Below, one piece after another: positions 8,574-17,339 of a stretch of 64,000 nucleotides of DNA. How positions within the stretch are numbered: the first letter of the stretch is position 1; every line of letters starts with the position of its first letter. The stretch lies in the NCBI RefSeq assembly GCF_052161615.1, contig NZ_CP197417.1, positions 2,914,001-2,978,000 on the forward strand, given 5' to 3'. Both the position numbers and the translations under genes were made by a program. The DNA comes from Aeoliella sp052161615 (GTDB taxonomy: Bacteria > Planctomycetota > Planctomycetia > Pirellulales > Lacipirellulaceae). A model generated the notes under the pieces. It worked only from the letters and a program-made list of their open reading frames with translations, ran no database searches and was not told where the DNA came from.

Positions 8574-11500
8574 TTGAACACGGTTTGGCTTCACTTCGAC
8601 CACCCCCAGTACCTCTGGCTCTTCGCCCTATTGCCGGTGTTCTGGTGGATGAGCCGGGCCAGCTTCAGTGGTCTCAGCCGCGGCCAAGCCGCTATGGCGC
8701 TGGCGGTGCGAACTCTCGTGTTCACGCTAATCGTGCTGGCCCTCGCCGATGCACACACGGTCCGCAGCAACAACCGCCTGACGGTTCTCTACCTGCTCGA
8801 CCAATCGCATAGCATTCCCGACACGCAGCGCGAGGCGATGATCGACTTCGTCAACGCGTCGATCGAAACCCATCGCCAAGAAGATTCCGAAGACCGCGTC
8901 GGCGTGATGGTGTTCGGTCGTCAGGCCGAGATGGAGATCCCGCCGCTTGACGTTTTCCCATCGCTTGGCAGGATTCAGTCCCCGGTCGATCCCGAGTACA
9001 CGGACCTCGCCGCCGCGCTGTCGCATGCCCGCGGTATGTTCCCAGGCGACTCCGCCGGACGCGTGGTGCTGGTGACCGATGGCAACGAAAACCTGGGCGA
9101 CTCGGTCGCCGAGGCCAAAGCCCTGTCCGACGCCGGCATCAGCATCGATGTGGTCCCCGTGCCACTACCGCCGCGAGCGGAAGTGGCCGTCGAAAAGGTC
9201 ATGCTCCCCGCCGTGGTTCGCGATGGCGAGCCGTTTGAGCTACGCACCGTCCTCTCGGTCGACTCCCCCACGGGCGACGCCTCGGCGACTGGTACCGTGC
9301 GAGTGGTTCGAAAAGCATTCGGCCAGGAAGAGACCATCGTCGAGCAAGCCGTCGAACTGCCTCCCGGCAAAACGGTGCTCAGTTTCGACGACAAGCTCGA
9401 CCGATCGGGCTTCTTCACCTACGAGGCCCACTTCTCGCCCAGCAAAACGGTCGACGATGGCACCGCACGAAACAACATGGCCACGGCGTTTACGCAGATC
9501 GTCGGCTCGGGCCAAGTTTTGTTGATCGAGAACGCCGAAGAACCCGGTGCCCACGACCACTTGGTCGAAGTGCTCCGTCGCGGCGGCATGGAAGTCGAGG
9601 TCGCCACGACCAGCGCGCTCTTCACGTCGCTCGCCGAGCTTCAGCGTTTCGACTGCGTGGTCCTCGCCGACGTACCACTCGCTAGCGGTGGCGTGTCCGA
9701 CGACGTGTCGGCCTTCACCGAGGCCCAGCTTCGCATGCTGGTGGAAAACACCGAGACGCTCGGCTGCGGCCTAGTCGTCATTGGCGGGCCGAACAGCTTC
9801 GGCGCGGGTGGTTGGGCCAATAGCGAACTCGAAAAGGCCCTGCCGGTCGACTGCCAAATCAAGGACGCCCGCGTGGTGCCGGTCGGCGCGCTCGGTTTGG
9901 TTATCGACCGTTCGGGGTCGATGATGGGCGAGAAGATGCAGCTCAGCAAAGCCGCAGCGATCGCCGCGGTACGCTCGCTGGGCAATCGCGATATGCTAAG
10001 TGTCGTGGCGTTCGACTCCACGCCCGTGCCGGTCTGTCGGTTGCAGCAAATCGGCAATGGCGACCGCGTTGCCGCGGCTATCTCTAGGCTTACCGCCGAT
10101 GGCGGCACCGACATGTACCCCGCGTTTGCCCAGGTCGTGGCGGACATGGAAAAGGCCCAGGCCGCGGTGAAGCACATCATCGTCCTCACCGACGGCCAGA
10201 CGCCCCCCCAACCGTTCGACGAGTTGGTACGACGTGCCCGCGCCGCCAAGGTCACGGTGAGCGCTGTCGCCATTGGGGGCGACGCCCAGGTTCCGCTGCT
10301 TACCAACATCGCCGCCGCGGGTGGCGGGCGGTTCTACGCGGTTCGCAACCCGAAGGCCGTGCCACGCATCTTCATGCGCGAGGCTCGTCGAGTTTCGCGG
10401 CCTCTGGTTCGCGACCTCGTGCCTCCGCAATCGCCGCAGATCGTCGGCGACAGCCAGATCGTCGCCGGGCTCGAAGGAGCGATTCCGCCGATCCGCGGTT
10501 TCGTGATGACCACGGTCAAAGAGAGCCCGCTGGTCGAAGTCATCCTGCGATCGCCCGTTCCACCAAACCCCGAAAACAGCACCATCCTCGCCAGTTGGAA
10601 CTACGGCCTCGGCAAGGTCGTGGCATTCACCAGCGATGCCGGACAGCGGTGGACCAACTCATGGACTTCCTGGGATGGCTACGAGCCGCTCTTCACCAAA
10701 ATGGTCCGCTCGGCGATGCGACCCACCGATGGCTCGCGAAACTACTCGCTCGCCACCACCACCGCAAATGGCGTGACCACCGTGGTGATCGACGCCCTCG
10801 ACAACGAAGACGAGTTCCTCAACTCCTCCACCGGCATGATGGCGAGCGTTTTGGGCCCCGACTCGAAGTCGACACCACTCACCATCGATCAAGTGGCACC
10901 GGGACGTTACGTCGGCCGGTTCGACTCGCGCGACGCGGGCACTTACTTGCTCGCCGTATCGCCATCGGATGGCCCCATGCTGCGAACGGGTGTGAGCGTC
11001 GGCTACTCGCGCGAGTACCGCGATCGCGAAGCGAATTTGCCGCTACTGGAGACCCTCGCCGGGCTCACTCCCGAGGGTGGCGAACCAGGACACCTCGCTG
11101 GCGGTGCGAACCCCCAGCCACTCGACAAAGCGGCGGAGCAGATCGCGACCGCCGCGACCGACCCCTTCCGCCACGACCTGCCCCGCGCCACGGCCATCGA
11201 CTCCATCTGGCCCTGGCTGGTGGTGGCCGCTGCGTGCTTGTTCGTCGGCGATGTCGGCGTGCGGCGAATCCGGGTGAGTTTGGCGAGTATGTCCGCGGCC
11301 ACCAGCGCGGCGATGGCCCGTGTGTTTGGGCGTCGCAATACGGACGAAACCCCCGCGACACTCACCCGCCTGCAAACCCGCAAACAAACCATGCGCGACG
11401 AGTACGCCTCGCGCCGCGTGGAGGTCGAACCTCTCTCGCCCGAAGCGGCCCAACAGCCCGCTCCCACCGACTGGCTCACCCCGCCACCGGCGAAGCCCTC

Positions 11501-11609
11501 GGCGCGCGGCACCAAGCTATCCGGCGGCGCGGATGTCGAAGCCCCGCCCGAAGAGAGCTACACCGAACGCCTGCTCCGCGCCAAACGCGACGCCACACGA
11601 GGGAAGTAA
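8574..11609 (+). CDS. Large membrane VWA-domain protein with two MIDAS-like sites
   Basis: A 1011-residue protein with a TTG start preceded by AGGAG six bases upstream. Two hydrophobic helices near the N-terminus (WLFALLPVFWW and LVFTLIVLALADA) anchor it; another helix lies near residue 880 (IWPWLVVAAACLFVGDVGV). The first von Willebrand A-like domain begins VLYLLDQSHSIPDTQ (about residue 65). A second has a canonical MIDAS, LVIDRSGSMMGEK (about residue 445), with GGTDMYPA and LTDGQTPP. Between them is a glutamine-amidotransferase-like flavodoxin segment with VVIGGPNSFGAGGW. Planctomycetes commonly encode such proteins beside MoxR-type ATPases, but none is adjacent here. The cytoplasmic tail is proline/charge rich. 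The role is probably protein-protein interaction at the membrane. Confidence 0.85.
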   Translation: MNTVWLHFDHPQYLWLFALLPVFWWMSRASFSGLSRGQAAMALAVRTLVFTLIVLALADAHTVRSNNRLTVLYLLDQSHSIPDTQREAMIDFVNASIETHRQEDSEDRVGVMVFGRQAEMEIPPLDVFPSLGRIQSPVDPEYTDLAAALSHARGMFPGDSAGRVVLVTDGNENLGDSVAEAKALSDAGISIDVVPVPLPPRAEVAVEKVMLPAVVRDGEPFELRTVLSVDSPTGDASATGTVRVVRKAFGQEETIVEQAVELPPGKTVLSFDDKLDRSGFFTYEAHFSPSKTVDDGTARNNMATAFTQIVGSGQVLLIENAEEPGAHDHLVEVLRRGGMEVEVATTSALFTSLAELQRFDCVVLADVPLASGGVSDDVSAFTEAQLRMLVENTETLGCGLVVIGGPNSFGAGGWANSELEKALPVDCQIKDARVVPVGALGLVIDRSGSMMGEKMQLSKAAAIAAVRSLGNRDMLSVVAFDSTPVPVCRLQQIGNGDRVAAAISRLTADGGTDMYPAFAQVVADMEKAQAAVKHIIVLTDGQTPPQPFDELVRRARAAKVTVSAVAIGGDAQVPLLTNIAAAGGGRFYAVRNPKAVPRIFMREARRVSRPLVRDLVPPQSPQIVGDSQIVAGLEGAIPPIRGFVMTTVKESPLVEVILRSPVPPNPENSTILASWNYGLGKVVAFTSDAGQRWTNSWTSWDGYEPLFTKMVRSAMRPTDGSRNYSLATTTANGVTTVVIDALDNEDEFLNSSTGMMASVLGPDSKSTPLTIDQVAPGRYVGRFDSRDAGTYLLAVSPSDGPMLRTGVSVGYSREYRDREANLPLLETLAGLTPEGGEPGHLAGGANPQPLDKAAEQIATAATDPFRHDLPRATAIDSIWPWLVVAAACLFVGDVGVRRIRVSLASMSAATSAAMARVFGRRNTDETPATLTRLQTRKQTMRDEYASRRVEVEPLSPEAAQQPAPTDWLTPPPAKPSARGTKLSGGADVEAPPEESYTERLLRAKRDATRGK

Positions 11610-11620
11610 TCCTGAGATTT

Positions 11621-11671
11621 TGTGGGAGGCCTCTCCGAGGCCGAAAATCGGGGTCGGAGACCCCTCCCACA
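11621..11671. repeat. Palindromic element predicted to form a three-way junction
   Basis: Twelve bases after the VWA gene stop. An outer stem TGTGGGA (11621-11627) / TCCCACA (11665-11671) encloses two perfect hairpins: GGCCTC-tcc-GAGGCC (11628-11642) and GGGGTC-gga-GACCCC (11650-11664), separated by gaaaatc. All stems are perfect. It has the form of a REP-like dispersed element and could also end transcription, though no T-run follows. Confidence 0.7.
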
Positions 11672-11730
11672 GTTATCTCCCAATCGCCACGGTTCCCCTG
11701 GCACGCAGGCTGCTTACCCCACGGGTCGAA

Positions 11731-13599
11731 CTACTTCCCGCCCAATAGGCCTTTCAGCAATCCCTTCGAGGCATCGACTCCCGTCTTGGGATTTACCTTC
11801 AGGCCAAGGTGCTCATCGTCTTCGGTGTAGAACACGAATCCGTACATCATTTCGTCGACCGTTTGCTGTCCGTCGTAGACGACCTTGGAAGGATCGGGGT
11901 TGTAGGCGTTGAATGCCGAGTTGTCGAAGTGCGACACACACTCAAACCGCGTCCCCGCCGGGAACTTTACCGCGCCGGGTTCCACGTAGTACGGCAGCTG
12001 CCAGTCGAAGTTGTAGTTCGGCACCATCAAGATCGACTCGCTCTTCCCATCGGGCGTGTGGGCCAGGAATTGCGACGCCTTGCCGCGCAGGTGCATGTGC
12101 ACGAAGAAGCCCACGAGCGTCACGTCCTCATCTACTGGCTTCTCCCGGGTCACGCGGTGGTGCGGATCGTGGGGCGGAATCGCGAAGCGGGTGTTGGCGA
12201 GCTCGACGTACCGCAGCTCTTTCTCCACTTCGTAGCGCGGAAAACGAAGGCCAACGCGTAGGCGGGCCTTTTCGGGCTTGCCGGTGGTTACCAGGTGAAT
12301 CTGAAGTCCCAAGACCGACCCGGCGGGGATCTTCGACGCCACGCCATGCTCCAGTTCCATCGGTCCCACGCCAGGCACGTAGCCCGTGATCAGTTTTGCC
12401 CGGCGAATGTCTTCGCCCACGGTCGCAAAGCCGAGATTCGCGTGATGAACCACCCGAGGATTGTCGGGCTGCACCTCGGCCACGGCAACCCACGTGTCGT
12501 TCAAAAACGGCATCGGCAGCACCGCGTAGCGATAGTCGAGATACCCATCGGCCGGCACGTCGTACACGGCGGGCACCGTGAGGATCATGTCGGGTTTACC
12601 CATGAACCACCGCTGATTGCCCCACTCGGGGTCGGGCTCGCTCCCCGTGAACTCGCCGGCCGTTTGCTCCTCGCCGCTGGCGGCTTCGCCCTCGATCATG
12701 CCGCCGCGGACCCACTCGACGATCTTCTGGCGAGTCTCGCGGTCGAGCGTCCGCTCGTTCATGAACTTGCCATGCTTGCCACTGGCGTACCACGGCGGCA
12801 TCCGGCCCTCGTCCACCACTTCGGCAATCATCTCGCCGTTGCCAGCAACGTCTTCGTAAGTGAGCAGCGAGAAGGGAGCCGTCGTCCCCAGTTGGTGGCA
12901 CGCCTGGCAGTGCTTGGCCACCAGCGGCTGGATGTCGGCGTGAAACGTAAGCTCCCTCTCTGCGGGCTCTTTCTTTGCCGGCGTGATTACACATCCATCC
13001 ACCGGCGTTTCGGCGACTTCGACTTCCTCGCCCGCGAGCACTGCTTGAATGGCATCGCGCAAGTATGTTTTCGTCGGGTTGGGGAGCGAACCCCCAATCC
13101 GGTGCTGATCGTCAATCCTTCCGCGGTACCGAAGCCGCAGCTCACTGTCGAGCACCACCACCTCGGGCGTCCGACTCGCGCCGCACGCGGCGACAGTCGC
13201 TCCGTCGATATCTTGAACGCAGGCAAACGGAAGATCGAACTCCACGGCCTGCGTCGCCACGTCCATTACCGATTCCGTGGGGCTGGTGTTCACCGATACG
13301 ACGACCAAGCCTCGCTCGCGAAACTCCTTGTCGAGCTCCTTCAGCCGCGGCAGGTACTTCTGCACCAGGGGGCAGGTCGTATTCGTAAACACCAGGACGA
13401 TGGCCTTAGTTGCTACCGGCTCTTTCGCCACGAGCTCGTCGAGCGAACGCTGCAGGTAGCGAATGTCCTTGAACCGAGCGCCCGAGACTTTCTCGCCAAT
13501 CGAAGGAGTCGCAGCCGGCGATTGGCTCGCCGACAAGATGGCGAGCGCGACCAACAGCAGTATCCACGTCCAAAAACGCTGGGTGGCGAGAGGCTTCAT
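11731..13599 (-). CDS. Redoxin - cytochrome c - copper monooxygenase-like fusion protein, secreted
   Basis: About 622 residues from ATG 13599 (an ATG at 13614 is also possible). A signal peptide (FWTWILLLVALAILSASQSPA) is followed by an AhpC/TSA-type redoxin domain with the thiol site NTTCPLVQKYLP (about residue 85), but only one cysteine there. Next comes a haem motif, HCQACHQLG (about residue 228), with TYEDVAGNGEMI and GRMPPW as in planctomycete cytochrome domains. The C-terminal half has VVHHANLGF, LQIHLVTTG and FFVHMHLRGKA, matching the paired HH and HxH copper ligands of the Cu type II ascorbate-dependent monooxygenase (PHM-like) fold. The family recurs in planctomycetes with no defined substrate. 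It probably acts in the periplasm. Confidence 0.82.
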   Translation of the reverse strand: MKPLATQRFWTWILLLVALAILSASQSPAATPSIGEKVSGARFKDIRYLQRSLDELVAKEPVATKAIVLVFTNTTCPLVQKYLPRLKELDKEFRERGLVVVSVNTSPTESVMDVATQAVEFDLPFACVQDIDGATVAACGASRTPEVVVLDSELRLRYRGRIDDQHRIGGSLPNPTKTYLRDAIQAVLAGEEVEVAETPVDGCVITPAKKEPAERELTFHADIQPLVAKHCQACHQLGTTAPFSLLTYEDVAGNGEMIAEVVDEGRMPPWYASGKHGKFMNERTLDRETRQKIVEWVRGGMIEGEAASGEEQTAGEFTGSEPDPEWGNQRWFMGKPDMILTVPAVYDVPADGYLDYRYAVLPMPFLNDTWVAVAEVQPDNPRVVHHANLGFATVGEDIRRAKLITGYVPGVGPMELEHGVASKIPAGSVLGLQIHLVTTGKPEKARLRVGLRFPRYEVEKELRYVELANTRFAIPPHDPHHRVTREKPVDEDVTLVGFFVHMHLRGKASQFLAHTPDGKSESILMVPNYNFDWQLPYYVEPGAVKFPAGTRFECVSHFDNSAFNAYNPDPSKVVYDGQQTVDEMMYGFVFYTEDDEHLGLKVNPKTGVDASKGLLKGLLGGK

Positions 13600-13762
13600 C
13601 GGTAAGACTACCATCCCTTCCAAAGCAAACTTGCGCGAGGCCAACTGCTACTCATTGTAGATCGAACCGCCGCCGCACGTGATCCGAATTGCGAGCGCCC
13701 ACTCCCGAAAACCGCGCACCAAGTGCAGGCAGAGCGAGGTTTCCAGCCACTGGGAGGCCCGT

Positions 13763-13859
13763 GTGAGCCGGGTCGTCCCCGATCCCGGAAACTCCGCCAA
13801 TTCGATGGTTATGCACTGCGAGACGCGAGCCGTCCGGGGTCGGGGACGACCCGGCTCAC
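13763..13859. repeat. 26-bp inverted repeat with 45-bp spacer
   Basis: Positions 13763-13788 and 13834-13859 are inverted copies of each other with a single mismatch; the core is GAGCCGGGTCGTCCCC and its complement. The pair sits in the gap between the redoxin fusion gene and the channel gene. It has the shape of a small miniature mobile or REP-type element. No coding potential is visible in the interval. Confidence 0.7.
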
Positions 13860-13895
13860 TCGGAAAGACATTACCCACGCTCTCACCCCGCGGTT

Positions 13896-14672
13896 TCAGT
13901 CTTCCATCCGCCGGGCTTCCGTCAGGGCCGAGGCCACCAGACCGGCTGGCACCGCCACCACACCGAGGCCGGCGAGCAGCACGAAGAACGTGAAGATTCG
14001 CCCGCCGACCGTGATGGGATAAATGTCGCCATAACCCACGGTGGTCAGCGTGACGATCGCCCACCACAGGCTATGGAAGATCGAGGTGAACTTGTCGGGC
14101 TGGGCTTGGTACTCGAAGTAATAAATGCCTGCCGACGAGACGTACAGCACGATGCCCGCGAATAGCAGGAACACCACCAATTCTTCCTTGGCGATGATCA
14201 ACGCGCGATGGAACCGCCGGAGCGCCTTGTTGTACCTCGCGAACTTCAGGATGCGTAAGAGTTGAAACAAACGGAACGCTCGCAAGCTCCGCAGGTCGAG
14301 TTCAATCGTTAGGTAGAATGGCAAGAACGCCAACAGGTCGATGATGCCATAGAAGCTGAAGACGTACCGCAATGGTTTGTGTGCGACCGCAATGCGCAAC
14401 AGATACTCGGCCGTGAAGAACAGGGCGACCGCCACCTCAATCACGCGGAAGAAGTGCCGCGACTGCGGCGTCAAGTTCGGCAGCGTCTCGAAGGCCAGCG
14501 CCAAGAGCGAGGTCACGATCATCACCTGCACCAGCACCGCGAACACCCGCCCCGCTGGCGATCGAGGATCGTCCACCACCAGGCGCAGCCGCTCGCGGAT
14601 ACCCAAATGGTTGTGTCGCGGTTCGTCAGTCGGAGGCTCGGAACTCAACGCGGAATCCTTCCATTCGTCCAC
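13896..14672 (-). CDS. Voltage-gated-type potassium channel
   Basis: A 258-residue membrane protein with six predicted helices: S1 at FAVLVQVMIVTSLLALAF, S2 at VIEVAVALFFTAEYLLRIAV, S3 at FYGIIDLLAFLPFYL, an arginine-bearing S4 at LRSLRAFRLFQLLRILKFAR, then S5 and S6. The pore loop contains the K+ selectivity filter TLTTVGYGDIYP (about residues 205-216). Its length and order match bacterial KvAP/Kch-like channels without a cytoplasmic RCK domain. It starts with MDEWKDS. No neighbour suggests a specific physiological role. Confidence in the family is high. Confidence 0.9.
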   Translation of the reverse strand: MDEWKDSALSSEPPTDEPRHNHLGIRERLRLVVDDPRSPAGRVFAVLVQVMIVTSLLALAFETLPNLTPQSRHFFRVIEVAVALFFTAEYLLRIAVAHKPLRYVFSFYGIIDLLAFLPFYLTIELDLRSLRAFRLFQLLRILKFARYNKALRRFHRALIIAKEELVVFLLFAGIVLYVSSAGIYYFEYQAQPDKFTSIFHSLWWAIVTLTTVGYGDIYPITVGGRIFTFFVLLAGLGVVAVPAGLVASALTEARRMED

Positions 14673-14762
14673 AGCACAGGGCCATACTGCACACCCCCGC
14701 CGGCCCTCGACAAGCTACCCGATTGCCAGCACTGCATGAAGACCACTATGGACGCTGGAAAG

Positions 14763-14930
14763 GTAGGGTGGGTGGTTCTGTCGGCGAAGGGAACCAAGAT
14801 TTGTCAGCGCCCATGGTGCCGACAGGTTCACCCACCATTTTCCGCGAGCCAACAAGGTGGGTAAACCTGCCGGCGGGCAAGGTTTCAAGAACGCCTAACG
14901 TCACTTCGCCAGCAGAACTACCCACCCTAC
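14763..14930. repeat. MITE-like element with nested inverted repeats
   Basis: A 168-bp stretch bounded by 27-bp inverted repeats (14763-14789 and 14904-14930, 24 of 27 matching, core GTAGGGTGGGT). Inside it lies a second inverted pair around CAGGTT-ACCCACC (about 14822-14835) and GGTGGGT-AACCTG (about 14858-14872). There is no open frame. It fills the gap between the channel gene and the SOD promoter region. The structure suggests a non-autonomous miniature element. Confidence 0.65.
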
Positions 14931-15071
14931 TGTTTCTTGCGGAACCACGCGGCATTGTTTTTCACACCCCGAAATCGCCCCACGAGGTCATCTACCGGGG
15001 TACAATAGCGAGCATCGCTTCCGCGATCCCCCTTCCCCCACCCACCCGATTCAGGTGCCCAAGGAGAAATC

Positions 15072-15857
15072 ATGACGAACAACCAGGCCAGCGAAAACAC
15101 CAACACACCACCCACCCCCTGCACCGATGGCGTCGATCGCCGTAAGTTCATTGCCTACTCGGCCGTTGCTGCCGCGTCGGCCAGTGTGCTCGGTCTTGCC
15201 GCCGGCGAAGTCGCCGCTCAGACCGCCGCTGCACCCGCAGCGCCGACCGGCCCCTTCAAGCTGCCGAAACTGCCGTACGCCTACGATGCCTTGGAGCCCG
15301 CCATCGACGCCAAGACGATGGAGATCCACTACACCAAGCACCATCAAGGTTACGTCGACAAGCTGAACGCCGCCGTTGCTGGGCACCCCCAACTGGCTAA
15401 GATGCCGATCGACGCCATCCTGGTCGATCTCGACGCCGTGCCGGCCGACATTCGCACCGCGGTGCAGAACAACGGCGGTGGTCACGCCAACCACACCATG
15501 TTCTGGACGCTGCTCGCTCCCGTCGGCAACGGCACCAAGCCCTCGCCGGCCCTCGCCAAGGCGATCGAGGCGAGCTTTGGCTCGATGGACAAGTTCAAGG
15601 AAGCGTTCAACCAAGCGGCCACCACGCGGTTTGGCAGCGGCTGGGCGTGGCTCGTCGCCGATGGCGATAAACTGGAAGTGATTTCCAGTGCCAACCAGGA
15701 CTCGCCGCTATCGCTAGGCAAGAAGCCCCTACTCGGCCTGGACGTCTGGGAACACGCCTATTACCTGCACTACCAAAACCGCCGGCCCGAGTACATTGGG
15801 GCGTTTTGGGACATCGTGAACTGGGACCAAGTCTCGAAAAACTTCGCGGCAAAATAA
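15072..15857 (+). CDS. Iron/manganese superoxide dismutase, Tat-exported
   Basis: A 261-residue protein with AAGGAG seven bases before the ATG. The N-terminus has a twin-arginine signal, DRRKFIAYSAVAAASASVLGLAAG, ending near AAQ (shown here as RRKFIA plus a hydrophobic stretch). The mature part is a canonical Fe/Mn SOD: LPKLPYAYDALEPAID, metal His in HYTKHHQGYV, His in NGGGHANHTMFW, and Asp/His in LDVWEHAYYLHYQNRRP. It converts superoxide to peroxide and oxygen in the periplasm or intracytoplasmic compartment. It is monocistronic with a strong terminator downstream. A divergent second SOD is encoded at 40.7 kb. Confidence 0.93.
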   Translation: MTNNQASENTNTPPTPCTDGVDRRKFIAYSAVAAASASVLGLAAGEVAAQTAAAPAAPTGPFKLPKLPYAYDALEPAIDAKTMEIHYTKHHQGYVDKLNAAVAGHPQLAKMPIDAILVDLDAVPADIRTAVQNNGGGHANHTMFWTLLAPVGNGTKPSPALAKAIEASFGSMDKFKEAFNQAATTRFGSGWAWLVADGDKLEVISSANQDSPLSLGKKPLLGLDVWEHAYYLHYQNRRPEYIGAFWDIVNWDQVSKNFAAK

Positions 15858-15911
15858 TCTGAACATTTTTTCAGATTGTGACTTGAAAGTACTCACGCAC
15901 CTGATCTAATG

Positions 15912-15947
15912 AGCGGTGTGAACTCACGTTCACACCGCTTGTTTTTT
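15912..15947 (+). terminator. Rho-independent terminator of the SOD gene
   Basis: A perfect 12-bp stem AGCGGTGTGAAC-tcac-GTTCACACCGCT followed by TGTTTTTT. It lies 54 bases after the SOD stop. A weaker hairpin (AATCTGA / TCAGATT, 15856-15877) overlaps the stop codon. Confidence 0.88.
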
Positions 15948-16186
15948 GCCTACTACTTTTCGAACCGCAAATCGCCTGTAGCCGCACTCGCTGGGAGTGC
16001 CGGCGATCGCTCGGTGTACGCCCCGAACTCTTGCGAGTCCGGCTACATGAAAACACCTAGACGCGATTGCAGAAAACCGTTTTGTCGCACCCCCTGCGAC
16101 ATTACCCTTTTCGACCACCACTCGACGATGAACGTAAGCGACGTACCACTCACGACTTCGGACGACACTTTGACTGTCACGCTGCA

Positions 16187-16234
16187 GAGTAAAGTCGCAC
16201 CCGATCAAATATCGGGCAATTCGCGACTTTACTC
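16187..16234. repeat. GAGTAAAGTCGC palindrome, copy 1
   Basis: Outer stem GAGTAAAGTCGC (16187-16198) and GCGACTTTACTC (16223-16234) enclosing an inner stem CCCGAT...ATCGGG. The same outer stem, with different inner sequences, occurs twice more at 40.1-40.3 kb. It lies in the roughly 340-base interval between the SOD terminator and the minus-strand secreted-protein gene, in which I see no gene. Confidence 0.8.
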
Positions 16235-16286
16235 GCCTAGGCAAGTGGGGCAAAACCCTGAGCCCGCTACGATGCACGAAAGATCG

Positions 16287-16652
16287 TTAGCGGACGACGA
16301 TCACTTCCTGTTGCGGAGGAACCCAGCCAAATGGATTGCCACCCGGCATTTGCCAACGGGGCGAAGGAATGCCCATGAACGGCGTGCTGTTGGCGGTGGG
16401 GCGTGCGGCGCTCATGCCGTACCAGGCCATCGACTCCATGCGAGCCATCCGCTGGTAGGCACGCATCTGGGCCTTTTGCTGGATGATCATCTGCGGAGTG
16501 ATCTGCGGAGCCGATTCGCCGTACCAGCTCGAAGTATCCACCGCCGGCGCGTCCGCTGGGAGCGGCTTATTGGGCGTTTGGGCCATGACCGAAGAAGCGG
16601 CCAGAGTGACCAACAGGGCGGCAAGCGTGCGGGTCGTGGTACTCATATTCAT
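16287..16652 (-). CDS. Small secreted protein of unknown function
   Basis: About 121 residues from ATG 16652 (the ATG at 16646 is equally possible). A signal peptide TRTLAALLVTLAASSVMAQ is followed by a Pro/Gln/Met-rich mature chain with PQMIIQQKAQMRAYQRMAR and SPRWQMPGGNPFGWVPPQQE. I do not recognise a family. Methionine- and aromatic-rich low-complexity character is seen in other short exported planctomycete proteins. There is no partner gene nearby. Confidence 0.6.
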   Translation of the reverse strand: MNMSTTTRTLAALLVTLAASSVMAQTPNKPLPADAPAVDTSSWYGESAPQITPQMIIQQKAQMRAYQRMARMESMAWYGMSAARPTANSTPFMGIPSPRWQMPGGNPFGWVPPQQEVIVVR

Positions 16653-17097
16653 CGAACTCGTAGCTGGGGGGCGGGGGATGGGCGACATGACTTCGTCCAA
16701 GAGAAGTCTACGTCATCTCGCTACTGGCTTGGTTCGGCGGATTGCTTCCGGGAATCCCCTTTTCCGCCGCCAGCCGTTACGACCCGCACCAGGGCTGCGA
16801 ATCCCTGCGGATTAGGCAAAGTGTGGAGCTTAAAAACTTCCCCCCCGGGCGTTTGCACCGGGTGGTCGCGGTGCTACCATGAGGCGAACGGCGAGGGGAA
16901 CACGTACAACACGCTGACCTTCAGCGGGACCTTCCAAGATTCCGCGGCGGTTGGCGAAAGACTTGGTAGTTCCGCCCTCGATCGGCTCGCGAGCCTTAAC
17001 AGCCCGCCATCCGGTCGTGGTGCGAAGCGCATTCAAGCCCTCCCAGTAACTAAACCCCACATGTGGGGAACCATCCTTCTGTTAGGAGAAGCGAAAG

Positions 17098-17250
17098 ATG
17101 AAGAAGATTGGCCTGCTGATGCTGATGCTGTGCCTTACCGGCCTGACCGTTGGTTGCGAGAAGAAGGAGCCAGCTGCTCCTCCAGCCGCTCCCCCCGCGG
17201 ATGCCCCAGCCGACACCACGTCAACTCCCGAAACCACTCCCGCCAGCTAA
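17098..17250 (+). CDS. Very small lipoprotein
   Basis: A 50-residue frame with AGGAGAA eight bases before the ATG. The sequence begins MKKIGLLMLMLCLTGLTVGC, a lipoprotein signal with Cys at residue 20, then EKKEP and a Pro/Ala/Thr-rich tail of about 27 residues. Just before it, a CCCCACATGTGGGG palindrome lies at about 17056-17069. A good hairpin terminator follows 30 bases after the stop, so this is a complete single-gene unit. The role is unknown; short Pro/Ala-rich lipoproteins of this kind are common in planctomycetes. Confidence 0.78.
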   Translation: MKKIGLLMLMLCLTGLTVGCEKKEPAAPPAAPPADAPADTTSTPETTPAS

Positions 17251-17280
17251 GCATTGCTGCACGAGTTGTGAAACACATCC

Positions 17281-17320
17281 AAGAAGCCTGGGTGACGCAA
17301 GTCACTCGGGCTTCTTGTGT
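17281..17320 (+). terminator. Terminator after the small lipoprotein
   Basis: A 16-bp stem (17281-17296 with 17301-17316; two G-T type mismatches) with loop gcaa, followed by TGTGTTT. The position fits termination of the 50-codon lipoprotein gene. Confidence 0.75.
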
Positions 17321-17339
17321 TTGGCGAGAGGAAGAATTC

